Source: HGM04593 sp045660825
GTDB lineage: Bacteria > Bacteroidota > Bacteroidia > Bacteroidales > Bacteroidaceae
Assembly (NCBI GenBank): GCA_045660825.1
Contig: JAZREN010000041.1
Span: 1-23,847 of the forward strand
Length of the DNA stretch: 23,847 nt
Reading direction: 5' to 3'
A program made the translations under genes and the position numbers. The notes beneath the pieces are model-generated. The model worked only from the letters and a program-made list of their open reading frames with translations. It searched no databases and had not been told where the DNA came from. Within the stretch, counting starts at the first letter, position 1, and each line of letters begins with the position of its first letter. Shown in pieces: positions 6,312-16,800 of the stretch.

Positions 6312-9300
6312 TGTTACAATCTTTTATATCTATTGGTTTACCCAATACAAGCCTGAAACCAAGATCGTTGCTCTTGTGGCTTGCAATCCAGAAGTTAGCT
6401 CTTGTGCATCGGCAGTCCCACTTTGTCGATTTCCAGCTGCCTCCACGGAACACATGGGCTGCATATGTGTCGTCTATTGCAATGGGGTTGCTTTGGTTGC
6501 CCTTTGTGTACATGTCCCACTCATAGAAGTCCCAGCACCATTCCCATACGTTACCCGACATGTCATACAGTCCAAGGCTGTTGGGCTTTTTCAGGGCTAC
6601 CTCCCTTATTACCGATTCGTTGAACCATGCAACATCGTCGGCTATGTCGCTGCCCGCGTACAGGCTATACCGGTAGTCGTGTACCAGGTGAGCGCAGTCA
6701 ACCTCCTTGCCATTTTTGTCGGGTTCCTTTGGAGTCGTCATGGGCGAAGACATGCATTTTTTCCAGTTTATATGTCCACCCTTTGCAGCATATTCCCATT
6801 CAGCCTCCGTCGGGAGCCTGAATTCCATCTCCTTTGCATCCTTTGGCAAGTGACGCAACAGAGCATCTTTGTTGCTGTTCAGCGTTTCTATGAACTTCAT
6901 TACGTCATCCCATGAAACATCGGTTTGCGGGATGTTGTTGCCCACTCGGTTTGTCGTGGGATTCTTTTCCACGTTCATCACCATGTTCCACAGCTCCTGG
7001 GTTACCGGGATGTCACATACGTAGTATCTGTTGGGGATTTCAACAATATGCCTTGGTCTTTCGTTCTTGTCGGCCGTTGGGTCCTGTGTCTCGTTCGCAC
7101 CCATAACAAACCTGCCTGGCTCCACGGCAATCATCCTGTTGTGCCTTTTGTCGTTAATGATGTTCTTGCCGTTCTCGAACCATTTTCCAATAAGTTCCAG
7201 TTTGTTCTCCTTGTTGTCTGTCACGGTCTTCTCGGGGAGCATCATTTCGGTGAGCTTCCTTTCGCCGTAACACTCGACGTCGAATTTCCATATCAGTCTG
7301 AAACCGAGGTCATCCGATTTCATCTCCTTCTCCCAACTGTTGTGCCAGTAGTCGTCATCGAGGTTGGTCTCCCTGGCGGTGAATCTCCAGCTTCCTCCAC
7401 AGAATTCAAAGCGGTGATATGCATCCTCGTCCCTTGTCCATTGCCATACATTTCCAATGATATGCCTCAGGCCTGTTGTCGATTGCTGGCTTTTGGCATG
7501 AGCTGTCACCCTCTCGGGCCTTTTCCTGTTTTTCTTTCTCTTGGAATCGCTTATTACAGTGCGATAATCATACTCTTCGTCTCCCTTTTTCAAAGGGTCC
7601 AGTGTTATATGTGCAGCGTGTACCCATTCTTTCTTTGAGGGGAGTGCAAAATGCAAGCCGGTCCTTTTTCTCAAAATATCCAAGAAATCGTCAACCTCCT
7701 GCTTTGAGACATTTACAACCGGCATGTTGTTGTGCATGAAACCTCTGCTGTCCACGTTCGAAGGCCTTCTCTTCAATCCCATGATTTTCTTCCATTGCGC
7801 CTGTGTTACAGGGGACTCTGCCATCCAGAACGAGTGGTTGGTCCTGTCGTCGAACTTCTCTTTTCCGCCCAGGCCCTTTATGAAGTGGAAATGCATCTTG
7901 CTGTTTGTGCCGTTTGTGAGGAAGTACCTCATGTACTTCACATGCTGCGAGTTGCCGTATCTCTTGTCATGCAACCTCAGCACGCTCACCCATTCACCAA
8001 GTTTTATTATTTCGGGCAGAGCCTCTATGAGCTTCTTGTCGTTTTCCCTGTTTGCAACCATGGGGTCAACGTCGAACAACCTATCCGTTGAGCATATGTC
8101 AAGATGAGCCCTGTACTTGCTTGTGTATCTTCTCTTGCTTTGGTTCTGCTGGCCCAACTCCTTGTTTTTCTGTTTTACAAAAGGCTCCTGCTCAACCTTG
8201 GTGAGTGCCCTGAATCCCATCATCAGGCGCTCGGTAACCCATCTCAGATGCTCAGAATTAGCCATTTCGGCAGAATCGGACGGGATGTCATCGTAATTGT
8301 ATGGGTTGCCAATTCCCATAGACCTGTACTTCATGTGTATGGAATCTGCCAGGTTTATGTTTGCCAGTTTCTGCACGATGCCCAGTTGGTCCCATGCCTT
8401 GTCAATCGCCTCGAGGAGCGATTCGTCCTTCACAAGGTCGCCCTCATATCTCTTGTTTATGAGCTTTGCCAAGTGGTTGTCGAACTGGTTCTCGGTATAT
8501 GAACCCTCAATCATTCCAAACGGGTACAAGTTGGGATAACGTTTCCACTCCACGTCACCGTTTGCAATGTCGTCAATGAGGTCAAAGCAGTTCTGCTGAT
8601 ATACAAGCACCTGGTTGGCATTGCCGTAAATCTCCTCGGGCAGATACATTGCCGATGCAATTGCCTGCTGCGAGTTGTTGAAGCAGATGGCAATTGTTGT
8701 AGTCTTATCGGGGTCCTTTGTAATCTTTGATATGTAGTCCTGAATCTCCACTGACGCCACGTTACCCTGGATGAACTCCCAGTCAATGTCGAGGAAACTC
8801 TCGTCGGGCGTTTCGTTTGCTGACAAAAGATGGTTGTACCTGCCGTTCCCGTCGCAGTCTTTCTGTGCCATAGGGTCGTAGAAAGGCGCGTCCAGGTTAT
8901 AGCACAGACGTCCGTCGTCGGAGTTGTCGTGCGACCTGTGCTTGGTGTTTCTTATCACAATCCTGTGCCTGCACAGCTCGAACAACGTTGCAAAACGTCC
9001 AATGTAATACTCGGCCTCCTCCTTTGCATGGTCATCGATGAAGGTGATTACGGTGCGTCTCTTCTGCTTGTCGCTGAAGTTGGGGAAATGGCACAACTGG
9101 GCAGCCTGCGTAGCCAGTGCCGTACCCATCTGGTTCATGCCTATTACAACAAGATGAACACTCTTGCAGCAATCTTTTGTAATGCCATGGCGCACATCGC
9201 TCTCCTTGTCCTTGTATGTGTCAATGGGGTTGTATCGCTGAACCTGGAACTCGCCTTTCTTGCCGGCAGGGATAATGGCAAAGTTGTCTACCAGAATTTT

Positions 9301-10239
9301 CTTGGCCCATATGTCGTGCACGTTGAATGGCACAAACTCAATATCCCTGTCCAGTTTCTGGTAAAGATGCGTAGCCTTGAATGCGGTGAAGGTACTCTGA
9401 TATTCAAAATTTACATGCACCCTTATACGCCTGTTCCAATACCTGTTTTTCTGTTTGTAATCCTTGAAGTAGGTCGATATGTGTTCAAGGCAGTTCACGT
9501 TGAAGGCATCGTGGTCCTTCTCGTCCTCGTATTGCACATCCTCGCCCAGAATATAAATCTCTACGGCCCTTTCCAGCCTCAGTTTAGCAAGGTCCTCGGC
9601 CGATGTCCTTTCGCCGGAGTAGAATACAATGCGGTCTTCGAGGTTGTCGTCCATCTTCAGCTCCAGCTCCAACCTTGTCCTCTCCACATCCTTCCTTGTC
9701 TGTATGAGCACAAACTTTACACCATCTCTCTTCAAGGCCTGTCGCACAATCGAAGCAGTCTGCTCATTCACACCAATTATTGTAACATACTTGTTGAACC
9801 ATAGCTTGTACCTCACCAGACCCTGTTTCCACTTCTGGGTCCTGTGTGTAATCATGTTCACCAATGAAGACAAAAGTAATCCCGACAGGCAAATCACACC
9901 TGCTAATGCACTCACCAGTGCAATCCACCTTCCGTTTTCGTTTGACTCATGGACATTTCCCGGGTCGGCAAACTGGCACAACACTTCCCATAGAGTGTTG
10001 GGTGAGGTGTGCCCCCCAGGGCTTGCATAGAGATCGCCCGATTTGACACCGGCCAATTGCGCAATCCACCATATCGTGCAAAGGACACAAACGATGAATC
10101 CCGCAGAATACCACAATACTCCCCATCCCGATTTTGCATAGAGCCTGCGGTCTCTTTTTACAGGATTTGCCAAGAATAATATTAAAAAAATTGCCCATGC
10201 CAAAAGGAATGACGCAAAGGATATCCAAATATTCTGCAT
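6298..10239 (-). CDS. Castor/Pollux-like channel fused to RCK-like, RyR and two SUMF1-type domains
   Basis: A 1313-residue multidomain membrane protein. Hydrophobic helices lie at about 5-25, 40-62 and 105-130. Between the last two, LWEVLCQFADPGNVHES (83-99) resembles the pore-filter region of Castor/Pollux-type cation channels (ADxGNH-like). Residues about 150-235 (YVTIIGVNEQTASIVRQALK) and 361 onward (VHLVVIGMNQMGTALATQAA) look like two Rossmann-type RCK/TrkA-N domains. About 645-745 matches a RyR domain (AEMANSEHLRWVTERLMMGF, then a DRLFDVDP-type tail). Two SUMF1/FGE-type folds follow: about 783-985 (GNVWQWTRDED, FCGGSWRF, DDLGFRLI) and 1036-1300 (FRLPTEAEWEYAAKGG, GNVWEWCWDFYEW, FRGGSWKS, NDLGFRLVLG). 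The likely role is a ligand-gated channel or sensor with the C-terminal domains in the cytoplasm. A promoter lies about 90 bases upstream; the MATE gene overlaps the 3' end. Function is inferred from domains only. Confidence 0.9.
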   Translation of the reverse strand: MQNIWISFASFLLAWAIFLILFLANPVKRDRRLYAKSGWGVLWYSAGFIVCVLCTIWWIAQLAGVKSGDLYASPGGHTSPNTLWEVLCQFADPGNVHESNENGRWIALVSALAGVICLSGLLLSSLVNMITHRTQKWKQGLVRYKLWFNKYVTIIGVNEQTASIVRQALKRDGVKFVLIQTRKDVERTRLELELKMDDNLEDRIVFYSGERTSAEDLAKLRLERAVEIYILGEDVQYEDEKDHDAFNVNCLEHISTYFKDYKQKNRYWNRRIRVHVNFEYQSTFTAFKATHLYQKLDRDIEFVPFNVHDIWAKKILVDNFAIIPAGKKGEFQVQRYNPIDTYKDKESDVRHGITKDCCKSVHLVVIGMNQMGTALATQAAQLCHFPNFSDKQKRRTVITFIDDHAKEEAEYYIGRFATLFELCRHRIVIRNTKHRSHDNSDDGRLCYNLDAPFYDPMAQKDCDGNGRYNHLLSANETPDESFLDIDWEFIQGNVASVEIQDYISKITKDPDKTTTIAICFNNSQQAIASAMYLPEEIYGNANQVLVYQQNCFDLIDDIANGDVEWKRYPNLYPFGMIEGSYTENQFDNHLAKLINKRYEGDLVKDESLLEAIDKAWDQLGIVQKLANINLADSIHMKYRSMGIGNPYNYDDIPSDSAEMANSEHLRWVTERLMMGFRALTKVEQEPFVKQKNKELGQQNQSKRRYTSKYRAHLDICSTDRLFDVDPMVANRENDKKLIEALPEIIKLGEWVSVLRLHDKRYGNSQHVKYMRYFLTNGTNSKMHFHFIKGLGGKEKFDDRTNHSFWMAESPVTQAQWKKIMGLKRRPSNVDSRGFMHNNMPVVNVSKQEVDDFLDILRKRTGLHFALPSKKEWVHAAHITLDPLKKGDEEYDYRTVISDSKRKKNRKRPERVTAHAKSQQSTTGLRHIIGNVWQWTRDEDAYHRFEFCGGSWRFTARETNLDDDYWHNSWEKEMKSDDLGFRLIWKFDVECYGERKLTEMMLPEKTVTDNKENKLELIGKWFENGKNIINDKRHNRMIAVEPGRFVMGANETQDPTADKNERPRHIVEIPNRYYVCDIPVTQELWNMVMNVEKNPTTNRVGNNIPQTDVSWDDVMKFIETLNSNKDALLRHLPKDAKEMEFRLPTEAEWEYAAKGGHINWKKCMSSPMTTPKEPDKNGKEVDCAHLVHDYRYSLYAGSDIADDVAWFNESVIREVALKKPNSLGLYDMSGNVWEWCWDFYEWDMYTKGNQSNPIAIDDTYAAHVFRGGSWKSTKWDCRCTRANFWIASHKSNDLGFRLVLGKPIDIKDCNNGIS

Positions 10240-10330
10240 AATGTTATGTGAGGTCCTGTGAAAATCAATTTATCATTAGCTACCTGCCCGGAACCCCATT
10301 AAGGCAAGTACTATTATAACTAAATTTATG

Positions 10331-10361
10331 CAAAATTAATAAAAAAATGGTGTTAACCAAA
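10331..10361 (-). promoter_or_regulatory. Promoter for the channel-MATE operon (TTTG-N19-TAATTTTG)
   Basis: On the minus strand TTTG (10361-10358) is followed after exactly 19 bases by TAATTTTG (10338-10331), a full match to the Bacteroides TTTG/TAnnTTTG promoter. Transcription would start near 10324, leaving an untranslated leader of roughly 85 bases before the ATG at 10239. No other signal was recognised in 10240-10330. Confidence 0.75.
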
Positions 10362-10411
10362 GGTTTAAGGTTGGAACTGAAAGGTGAAAACTGAGCCGAA
10401 GGCGAAGTTTA

Positions 10412-10489
10412 GACAAAGTTCGTAGTATTTAGTCGCACGTAGCACCGATAAAAGTGGTGCCGTGCGGGTTACAATTAACGGACTTTGTC
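10412..10489. repeat. Hairpin repeat unit L1 (78 bp)
   Basis: The outer arms GACAAAGTTCGT and ACGGACTTTGTC pair over 12 positions. The inner stem is CGCACG-TA-GCACC against GGTGC-CGTGCG with loop GATAAAAGT. This is the first of four tandem units; a 25- to 26-bp linker (AAAGCTAAACAAGGACCGAG and a few more bases) separates each from the next. The preceding bases 10377-10411 (CTGAAAGGTGAAAACTGAGC...) recur before the right-hand array at 19666. Confidence 0.85.
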
Positions 10490-10514
10490 AAAGCTAAACA
10501 AGGACCGAGGGTTG

Positions 10515-10592
10515 GGCAATGCCAACAGTATTTAGTCGCACGTAGCACCGATAAAAGTGGTGCCGTGCGGGTTACAATTAACGGGCTTTGTC
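10515..10592. repeat. Hairpin repeat unit L2 (78 bp, hybrid arms)
   Basis: The inner stem and loop are identical to L1, but the 5' outer arm (GGCAATGCCAAC) is of the type seen in L3 and L4 while the 3' outer arm (ACGGGCTTTGTC) is of the L1 type, so the outer arms pair poorly within the unit. It looks like a recombinant between the two unit types. It begins 103 bases after L1. Confidence 0.8.
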
Positions 10593-10618
10593 AAAGCGGA
10601 AACAAGGACCGAGGGTTC

Positions 10619-10696
10619 GACAATGCCAACAGCAGTTAGTCGCGGGTAGCACAGCCGTAGTTTGTGCCCCGCGGGGTGCGATTAGTTGGCGTTGTC
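10619..10696. repeat. Hairpin repeat unit L3 (78 bp, compensatory variant)
   Basis: The outer arms GACAATGCCAAC and GTTGGCGTTGTC pair fully, allowing one T-G pair. The inner stem is CGCGGG against CCCGCG in place of CGCACG against CGTGCG, with a new loop AGCCGTAGTTT. Both strands of the stem changed together relative to L1. It begins 104 bases after L2. Confidence 0.85.
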
Positions 10697-10721
10697 AAAG
10701 CTAAACAAGGACCGAGGGTTG

Positions 10722-10839
10722 GGCAATGCCAACAGCAGTTGGTCGCGGGTAGCACGGAGCGAACTGAAAGGTGAAAGGTGAAAGGTGAAAGGTGAAAACT
10801 GAGGTTAAGGACCGCGGGGTGCGATTAGTTGGCGTTGCC
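10722..10839. repeat. Left 118-bp terminal repeat (interrupted hairpin unit L4)
   Basis: The outer arms GGCAATGCCAAC and GTTGGCGTTGCC and part of the inner stem (CGCGGG...CCGCGG) are those of an L3-type hairpin, but the loop is replaced by a segment containing four GGTGAAA copies. The copy at 19769-19886 differs at only two positions, so the 9-kb segment between is bounded by direct repeats. The start codon and first 15 codons of the giant ORF lie in this unit. Confidence 0.85.
10770..10797. repeat. Tandem heptamer (GGTGAAA)x4
   Basis: Four perfect copies of GGTGAAA are followed by ACTGAG. The last copy holds the GTG at 10792 that opens the giant frame. A seven-base period means that gain or loss of one unit shifts the upstream reading frame. 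The same array occurs at 19817-19844. Confidence 0.9.
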
Positions 10840-13800
10840 AAAAAGCAGTGGCAGGCTGATATGGAGGCGGCAAAGGTTAAACTTGACTACTATAACAACC
10901 TTAAAGCTGTCAATGCAGAGGCTACACGCAGCGAGATGCGTGAGGCAGTGGAGACTGTTGAACTGCAGGCTACGAATGAGATGCAGGAGGCTGACCTTGA
11001 GAAGGGCGAAAAGGGCGAAGTAACTGATGCTCCATCTTTACTTGATGTAGTTAAGACCCTTTACTCAAAAGGGAAAGAGGTTGCATCTAAACTATTTCAG
11101 CGTTCTTTCTTCGATGTCGCAAAGACACCGAAATTTATGCAAGAACTTGGTCTGCGTGGTGAAAAGTTTACTATCAAGTATGGAGTTATCGCGCGTCATC
11201 TTGGCAAGGATAGTTCACACACGCTTACAGAAAAAGATTGGGAGCAGTTGCCACAGGCACTACAAAATCCATTTGCTATATCCAAACTGACAGATAAGAA
11301 AGATTCTTATCGCATTTATACTACTCTCCAAACAGAGAGCGGTGAATTTGTTGTTGTCGGTGCTGATGTAAAGAATGCCGGTCGTGAGATTGAGGTGAAT
11401 GCGGTTTCTACGGTATTTGGACGTAGAAATAATGCCAATTTACCCAAGAATGAGGAGGTGATATATAGGAGTAAAGAAATAACTCCCGAACAATCGTCAC
11501 TTCTGGAGCGACCCAATTTCGCTCAATATCCGACTGAACAGGAGTTATCTACCGACGAAGGTACAACACAATCTGCTAAAGTGCAAGAGAATACGCAAAA
11601 AAGTGGCGAAGATGAACTCGATATTTACCTTGCGGAAATAAAGGCGTTTCAAGAGAGAATGAAGGCTTTTGCGCAAAAATCTCCCAGCCCGGGTTCTTTT
11701 GTTGAAGCATACATTGCTAATAATGCCGAGCTTATAAAGAGACTTGATAAGCAGTTTAATGATGCGTTGCAAACACTTGTTCCTTTGGATATACCGGCAA
11801 TCGAGGCTACTATAAAGGGTATGAAAGATAATAAGCGTATCATTAAGGCCGGTAGTGCCAATGAACGCAAGGAGACTCCTGCTTACAAGGCTTTTGACCA
11901 TATAGAAAAGGCTCTTGCGAAACGTAAGAAACAGCTTGAGAAGCAGCTTACCGAGGATGATAAGCGCAGGCTTGATATAATTAAACGTGGCAACAGTGGG
12001 GAATTGAAAGAGACTGCCCAACCAAAACAGGAGAATAAGCCTGTAGAGAGTGAGCCTATTAAGGATGAAGCTCCCGGCCAAAGCGGTGTGCAACAGAATG
12101 AGAGCGGGACGCATCCGGTTGCGGATGAGGTGCTTGCAATGGCAAAGAAGAAGCAACAAGCGCGTTTAGCTGACCATGCGAAGGGGGTTGCGGAGAAGTT
12201 GGGCGTTGAGGTGACTGTGCACAATGACGAGTCTACGGTGACGAACAGGGATGCGATGAAGGCTATTACCGAGGGTGGCGAGGTAAAGGGTTGGTATAAC
12301 CCTAACACTGGTGAGATTGCGCTGTTTATGCCGAATATGGAGAGTATGCGCGATGTGGAGAGTACTATCCTGCACGAGGCTGTGTCACACTATGGTATCA
12401 AGCATTTCTTGGGTAAGGAGGATTTTGACAAGTTCCTCGATGGTGTTTGGGATATGATGCCTGCAAGTAAGAGGGCGGAATTCCTCCAGTATGTGGGTGC
12501 CGACATGAAGAATCCATCGCTGGCGAAGATGCGACAGGCGGCTGATGAGTATGTGGCTCACATCGCGGAGAAGATGGACTTGAACGAACTTGAACGAAGT
12601 GTGTGGCAGAGATTCATTGATTATGTGATGAATGTGCTGCGCAAGGCTGGTTTCAAGAACTTGAAGCAGAGGGATGTTGAGGCGGTCATCAGGGCAAGCT
12701 ATGCGAACTTGAGACAGAATGGTGGCAACTCACAGGTTACCGGCCGGGGTGAGACGATGGCGAGGAAGAAGAGTGGAAGGAATGAGGGTACAATGTTCCG
12801 TATTTCAAAGACTCCGCAGGAGTTTGATGCAACACAGAAAGAGGCTGTAGAGAAACGCGGCATTGTTGCGCCTAATTTGAACAGCGCAGTAGTAAATGTA
12901 GTTGATGTTCCAAAGCACGACTTTACAGGCAGTTTGAAAGAGGCGCGTGCTCAAGCGGAAGATTGGGCTGTCAAGAATTATACAGGGCGAGAGTTTGATT
13001 TCCCCGATAATTCTGGTAAATATGTTATCAGCAAAAAAGCTATAGGTAAATATCTTGACAAAACAGCGGTTGAGAAAAGCGATAATGCAGCAGTTCATTT
13101 GTCTGCATTAAAGAAGTTGCCAGAGATTATAAGCAACTCTATAGAGGTTGAGCTGCACGCAGACTACAAAAAAGATGGCCAAGGACGAAGTGGAAAAGAA
13201 ATTGACCGTGATGATTTGCTTATACACCGCCTTTATGGAGCGATAAATATTGGTGGCAATACATATCGTGTGAAGACTACAATTCGTGAGTTCAAAGATG
13301 TGAACACACCTAATTCACCACACAGCTATGAGGTAACAAAAATAGAGTTAATAGAAGACTCCACTGTTACCCCTGACGGCATAGACAGTCCTTTGAATCG
13401 TCCTATTAACTCTATTTCTGCGACAAAGTTACTCAATGGAGTTGAGAAATCCTACGATAAGGGCAAATTTGTTTTGGATGAGAGCGAAAAATCTTCTGCA
13501 GAGGAAGAAAACAGGACACGTTTCCGCAGGGCCAACAAGAACCAGGAGGTTTTTGTAAGCAATGCACAGCGTGCTGTTGAGGGTATAAAGCAGGAGAAGG
13601 CTACACCCGAGCAGTGGATTGCTATGCTGAAGAAGAATGGTGGTTTGAAGGCCGGTGAGGAGGCTTGGCTTGGTCTTGAGGAGTGGCTCGAAGAAAGAGC
13701 AAAGAGCAAAGATGAAAGAGGAAAGGAGATTTCCCTCACCAAGCAGGAGGTTCTTGACTTCATCGGTGCGAACAAGATTCAGATTGAGGAGGTGGAGTAT

Positions 13801-16800
13801 GAAAGCAATCCCCAGTCATTTGAAGACTTGAAAGAGGAGTACGAGGCTATGCTGCGCGATGAGGGCTACGATGCGGCTCACGATGCCATGGTAGACCGCT
13901 TCGGTGATGACTTCGACATCGCGTTTGAAGACCTTGGAGGCGAGCTTGCTATTGCTAACGAGGAGGCTGCGGCAACCTTGCTCGGTAGCGGAAACATCAT
14001 CAACTCCACTCGTCTTGACTACACCACCGAGGGCCTTAAAAACAAGCGTGAGATTGCGCTGACTGTGCCGACTATTGAGCCATACAACGAGAGTGACGAG
14101 GTTCACTTTAGTGATGCCGGTAATGGCCGTGCTGTTGCGTGGGTGCGCTTTGGCGAGACTACCGACAGCGAGGGTAACCGTGTGCTTGTGATTGATGAGA
14201 TACAGAGCAAGCGTCACCAGGATGGCCGAGAGAAGGGGTATAAGAGCCAGGCTGACAAGACTCCAGCAACAATGGAGGAACTGACATTTGGTGAGTATAA
14301 TGGATTGACAACTGTGTCTTTGAGAGGTGAGCGTTTCTTCTTCAAGAGCAGCACAAGCAAAGATGAAATTCTTGATATTATAAATAAGAGGATTGCTGAT
14401 GGACAGTTGGGTGCGGCAAACAGTCTTGTCCCAGATGCTCCCTTTGAGAAGAATTGGCACGAGCTTGCAATGAAGCGTATGCTGAGACTTGCTGCTGAAG
14501 AGGGCTTTGACAAGGTGGCTTGGACCACGGGTGAGCAGCAGGCTGAGAGGTATAATATGCGTAAGCAAGTTGGTAGCATCGAGGTGAGACGCGACAATGG
14601 CGAATACAATGTATTCACTTACAATACACATGGTGATCTTATCTATGAAGCGACTGCCACAATGACACCCGAGCAGATTACCGAGACTTTCGGTAAAGAG
14701 TTGGGCGGTAAAATACTTGCTGTGGAAAGTGGCAAGCGTGAGACTATCACCGGTGAAAACCTCAGTTTTGGTGGCGAGGGCATGAAGGGTTTCTATGATA
14801 AGATGCTGCCATCGTTTGTGAGCAAGTACACCAAGAAGTGGGGCGCAAAGGTGGGCGAGGTGACTATGCCTAACCTTGGAGAGAACAATACTATGCACTC
14901 TGTTGATGTTACTCCGGAAATGAAGGAGAGTGTGATGGAGGGGCAGACGATGTTCTCAAAGAGGATGCCGGACAAGGATGCGCCTATCAAAGAGCATACA
15001 AGAACCTGGGCTGAGAGGTGCCAAGAGGAGAACCCAAAACTGTGGAATGAGGTTGTTGATGCGTTGAAGGTGTTGCCTGAATGGGGGGATGCCGTGGATG
15101 CTGATGCGCGTGCGATGGAGTTGCTCGAGAGCCTTTGTGAGCGTGAGAACTACAGCCGTGTGGAGAAAGAGATGAAGACCGGCATTGAACGTGCCAATGG
15201 CGTGTTTGAGATGGCCGAGAGAATTAGTTCTTGGGCGAAGGTGAAGGCTGCTTTGAAGAGCTTCTGGAACTGGGTGCAGAGGAATGTGTTCCATACCGAG
15301 CCGATGGATTGGCAGGATTTTGTCGATGATGTGGTGGGCAGATACTATGGCGTGTCAAAGGTGCAGAGATTGCAGGAGAGGATTGGTTCTCTTGCGAGGG
15401 ATGTGCTGAATGCTGTGTTCAAGCAGAGCGGTATTGACATTGAGCTTGCAGAGCCGACAAGTGTTGAGCAGGTTGCGGTCTCCCTCTCCTCAGTCGGTGA
15501 ACCGACAGCTCCTCTCGGGCAGAGGAGCAGTGCTGAAAGCGGAGAGCTGAACCAGCGGTCGACGCCCGAAGGAGCCAAAGTCAAAGGTGAAAACCAAGTT
15601 GAAAGCGAAAGCCAGGCGTCGCAGAGAAACCGCAACATGGACCGCGAGGCGTGGAAGAAGGCTTTCAAGAAGGGCGGCGAGAAGGCGTATGACTTGATGT
15701 ATGAGTTGCACGGTGGTATCGTGAGCACTTTCCCTGACGAGTTCTTGAATTACTTGAAGGAAGTTATTGGTGTGCCAAGCGATGTTGCCAACATCGTTGA
15801 GGCGGCGCATGACTACCTGGTGGATGATTTCAAGAAGAAGAATCCCGAGCTGTTCAAGAGGAACGAGGGTGAAAAGGTTGAGGATGTCCACAGTCTTTTG
15901 GCAACCAAGGGTTATTCACTCCTTGAGCACACGATGGACAATGGCAAGGCTATTGGTGTGAAGATGATGTACCGTGATAAGTTTGTCCCAAGCGGCAAGA
16001 CTGATGCAGGGTACACTCCGGAAACAGAGTGGCAGGGAAGAACGGTGATATGTTACTATAATCACCCTGAGGATAACATTAGAAGACAGTATGTGTTTAC
16101 AGTGACGAAGGATAATGCGATGGAGACACCGACAGCGTATGAGCTGGTGGCTGATCCGTCGTTGATGACTGCGGAATGGGCTGAGTATCTTGAAAAGACA
16201 GGCAGAAAGAACGCGGATGGCACATTCTTCCTTGATGGCCTTGTGCCGAACTTCAATGACCCATTTAGCCTCAGTCACTTGATGATTCGTGTCAACAAGA
16301 ATTCGCATGATATTGAAACCATCAGCCGCTATAACCATGGTGCATTCAACGAGAGAGGTGAATATGAGCGCATTGCAGGACAGCCTAATGCTACGCTCGG
16401 CAATAATCTTGATAAGTTGGTGGAGGGACTCAGCGAGAGTCTCATGGAGTATAAGCAGCTTGAGACGTTGGGCACGGTGCCTCTTGGAGAGAATATGGTT
16501 AAAGCGAACGACGGCAAGGTTTATCGCTACAACACTATCAAGGGTGGCGTGTACTTTGGCGATGGATTCTGGGTTGACAGAAGGGGCGAGGCGCATGTGA
16601 TTAACCCCGGCAAGGAGAAATTGGTTGGTGAGTTCCTTTATGGTGGTGGCAAGGTGCAGAATGTCACTAACGGAGAGAGCGTGGATGTACATGGCTTGAA
16701 ATTCACCGAGAATGGTGTGGAGTTCTACACCGGTGGTGAGGAGGTGACCGAAACCCGCGAGATTGAGATCAAGGGTGAGAAAAAGACGGTTACAAAGAAG

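Noticed and set aside
6300..6460. Variable region of a diversity-generating retroelement at the end of the SUMF1 domain
   Set aside because: C-terminal SUMF1/lectin-like folds are common targets, but no reverse transcriptase or adenine-rich template repeat is visible in the window.
6157..10046. Many long plus-strand frames (up to 324 codons) across the channel gene
   Set aside because: They are shadows of the 1313-residue minus-strand gene, whose domains are recognisable throughout.
10600..10625. tRNA T-arm-like GGTTCGA sequence
   Set aside because: It is part of the repeat linker (other copies read GGTTGGG or GGTTTGA) and has no cloverleaf around it.
10454..10639. 61-codon frame across the hairpin array
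   Set aside because: It reads through repeat units whose 103/104-bp period is not a multiple of three, so the same DNA is translated in different frames; no coding signal.
10412..10839. CRISPR array
   Set aside because: The repeats are 78 bp, strongly palindromic and separated by near-identical 25- to 26-bp linkers, not unique spacers; no cas genes are present.
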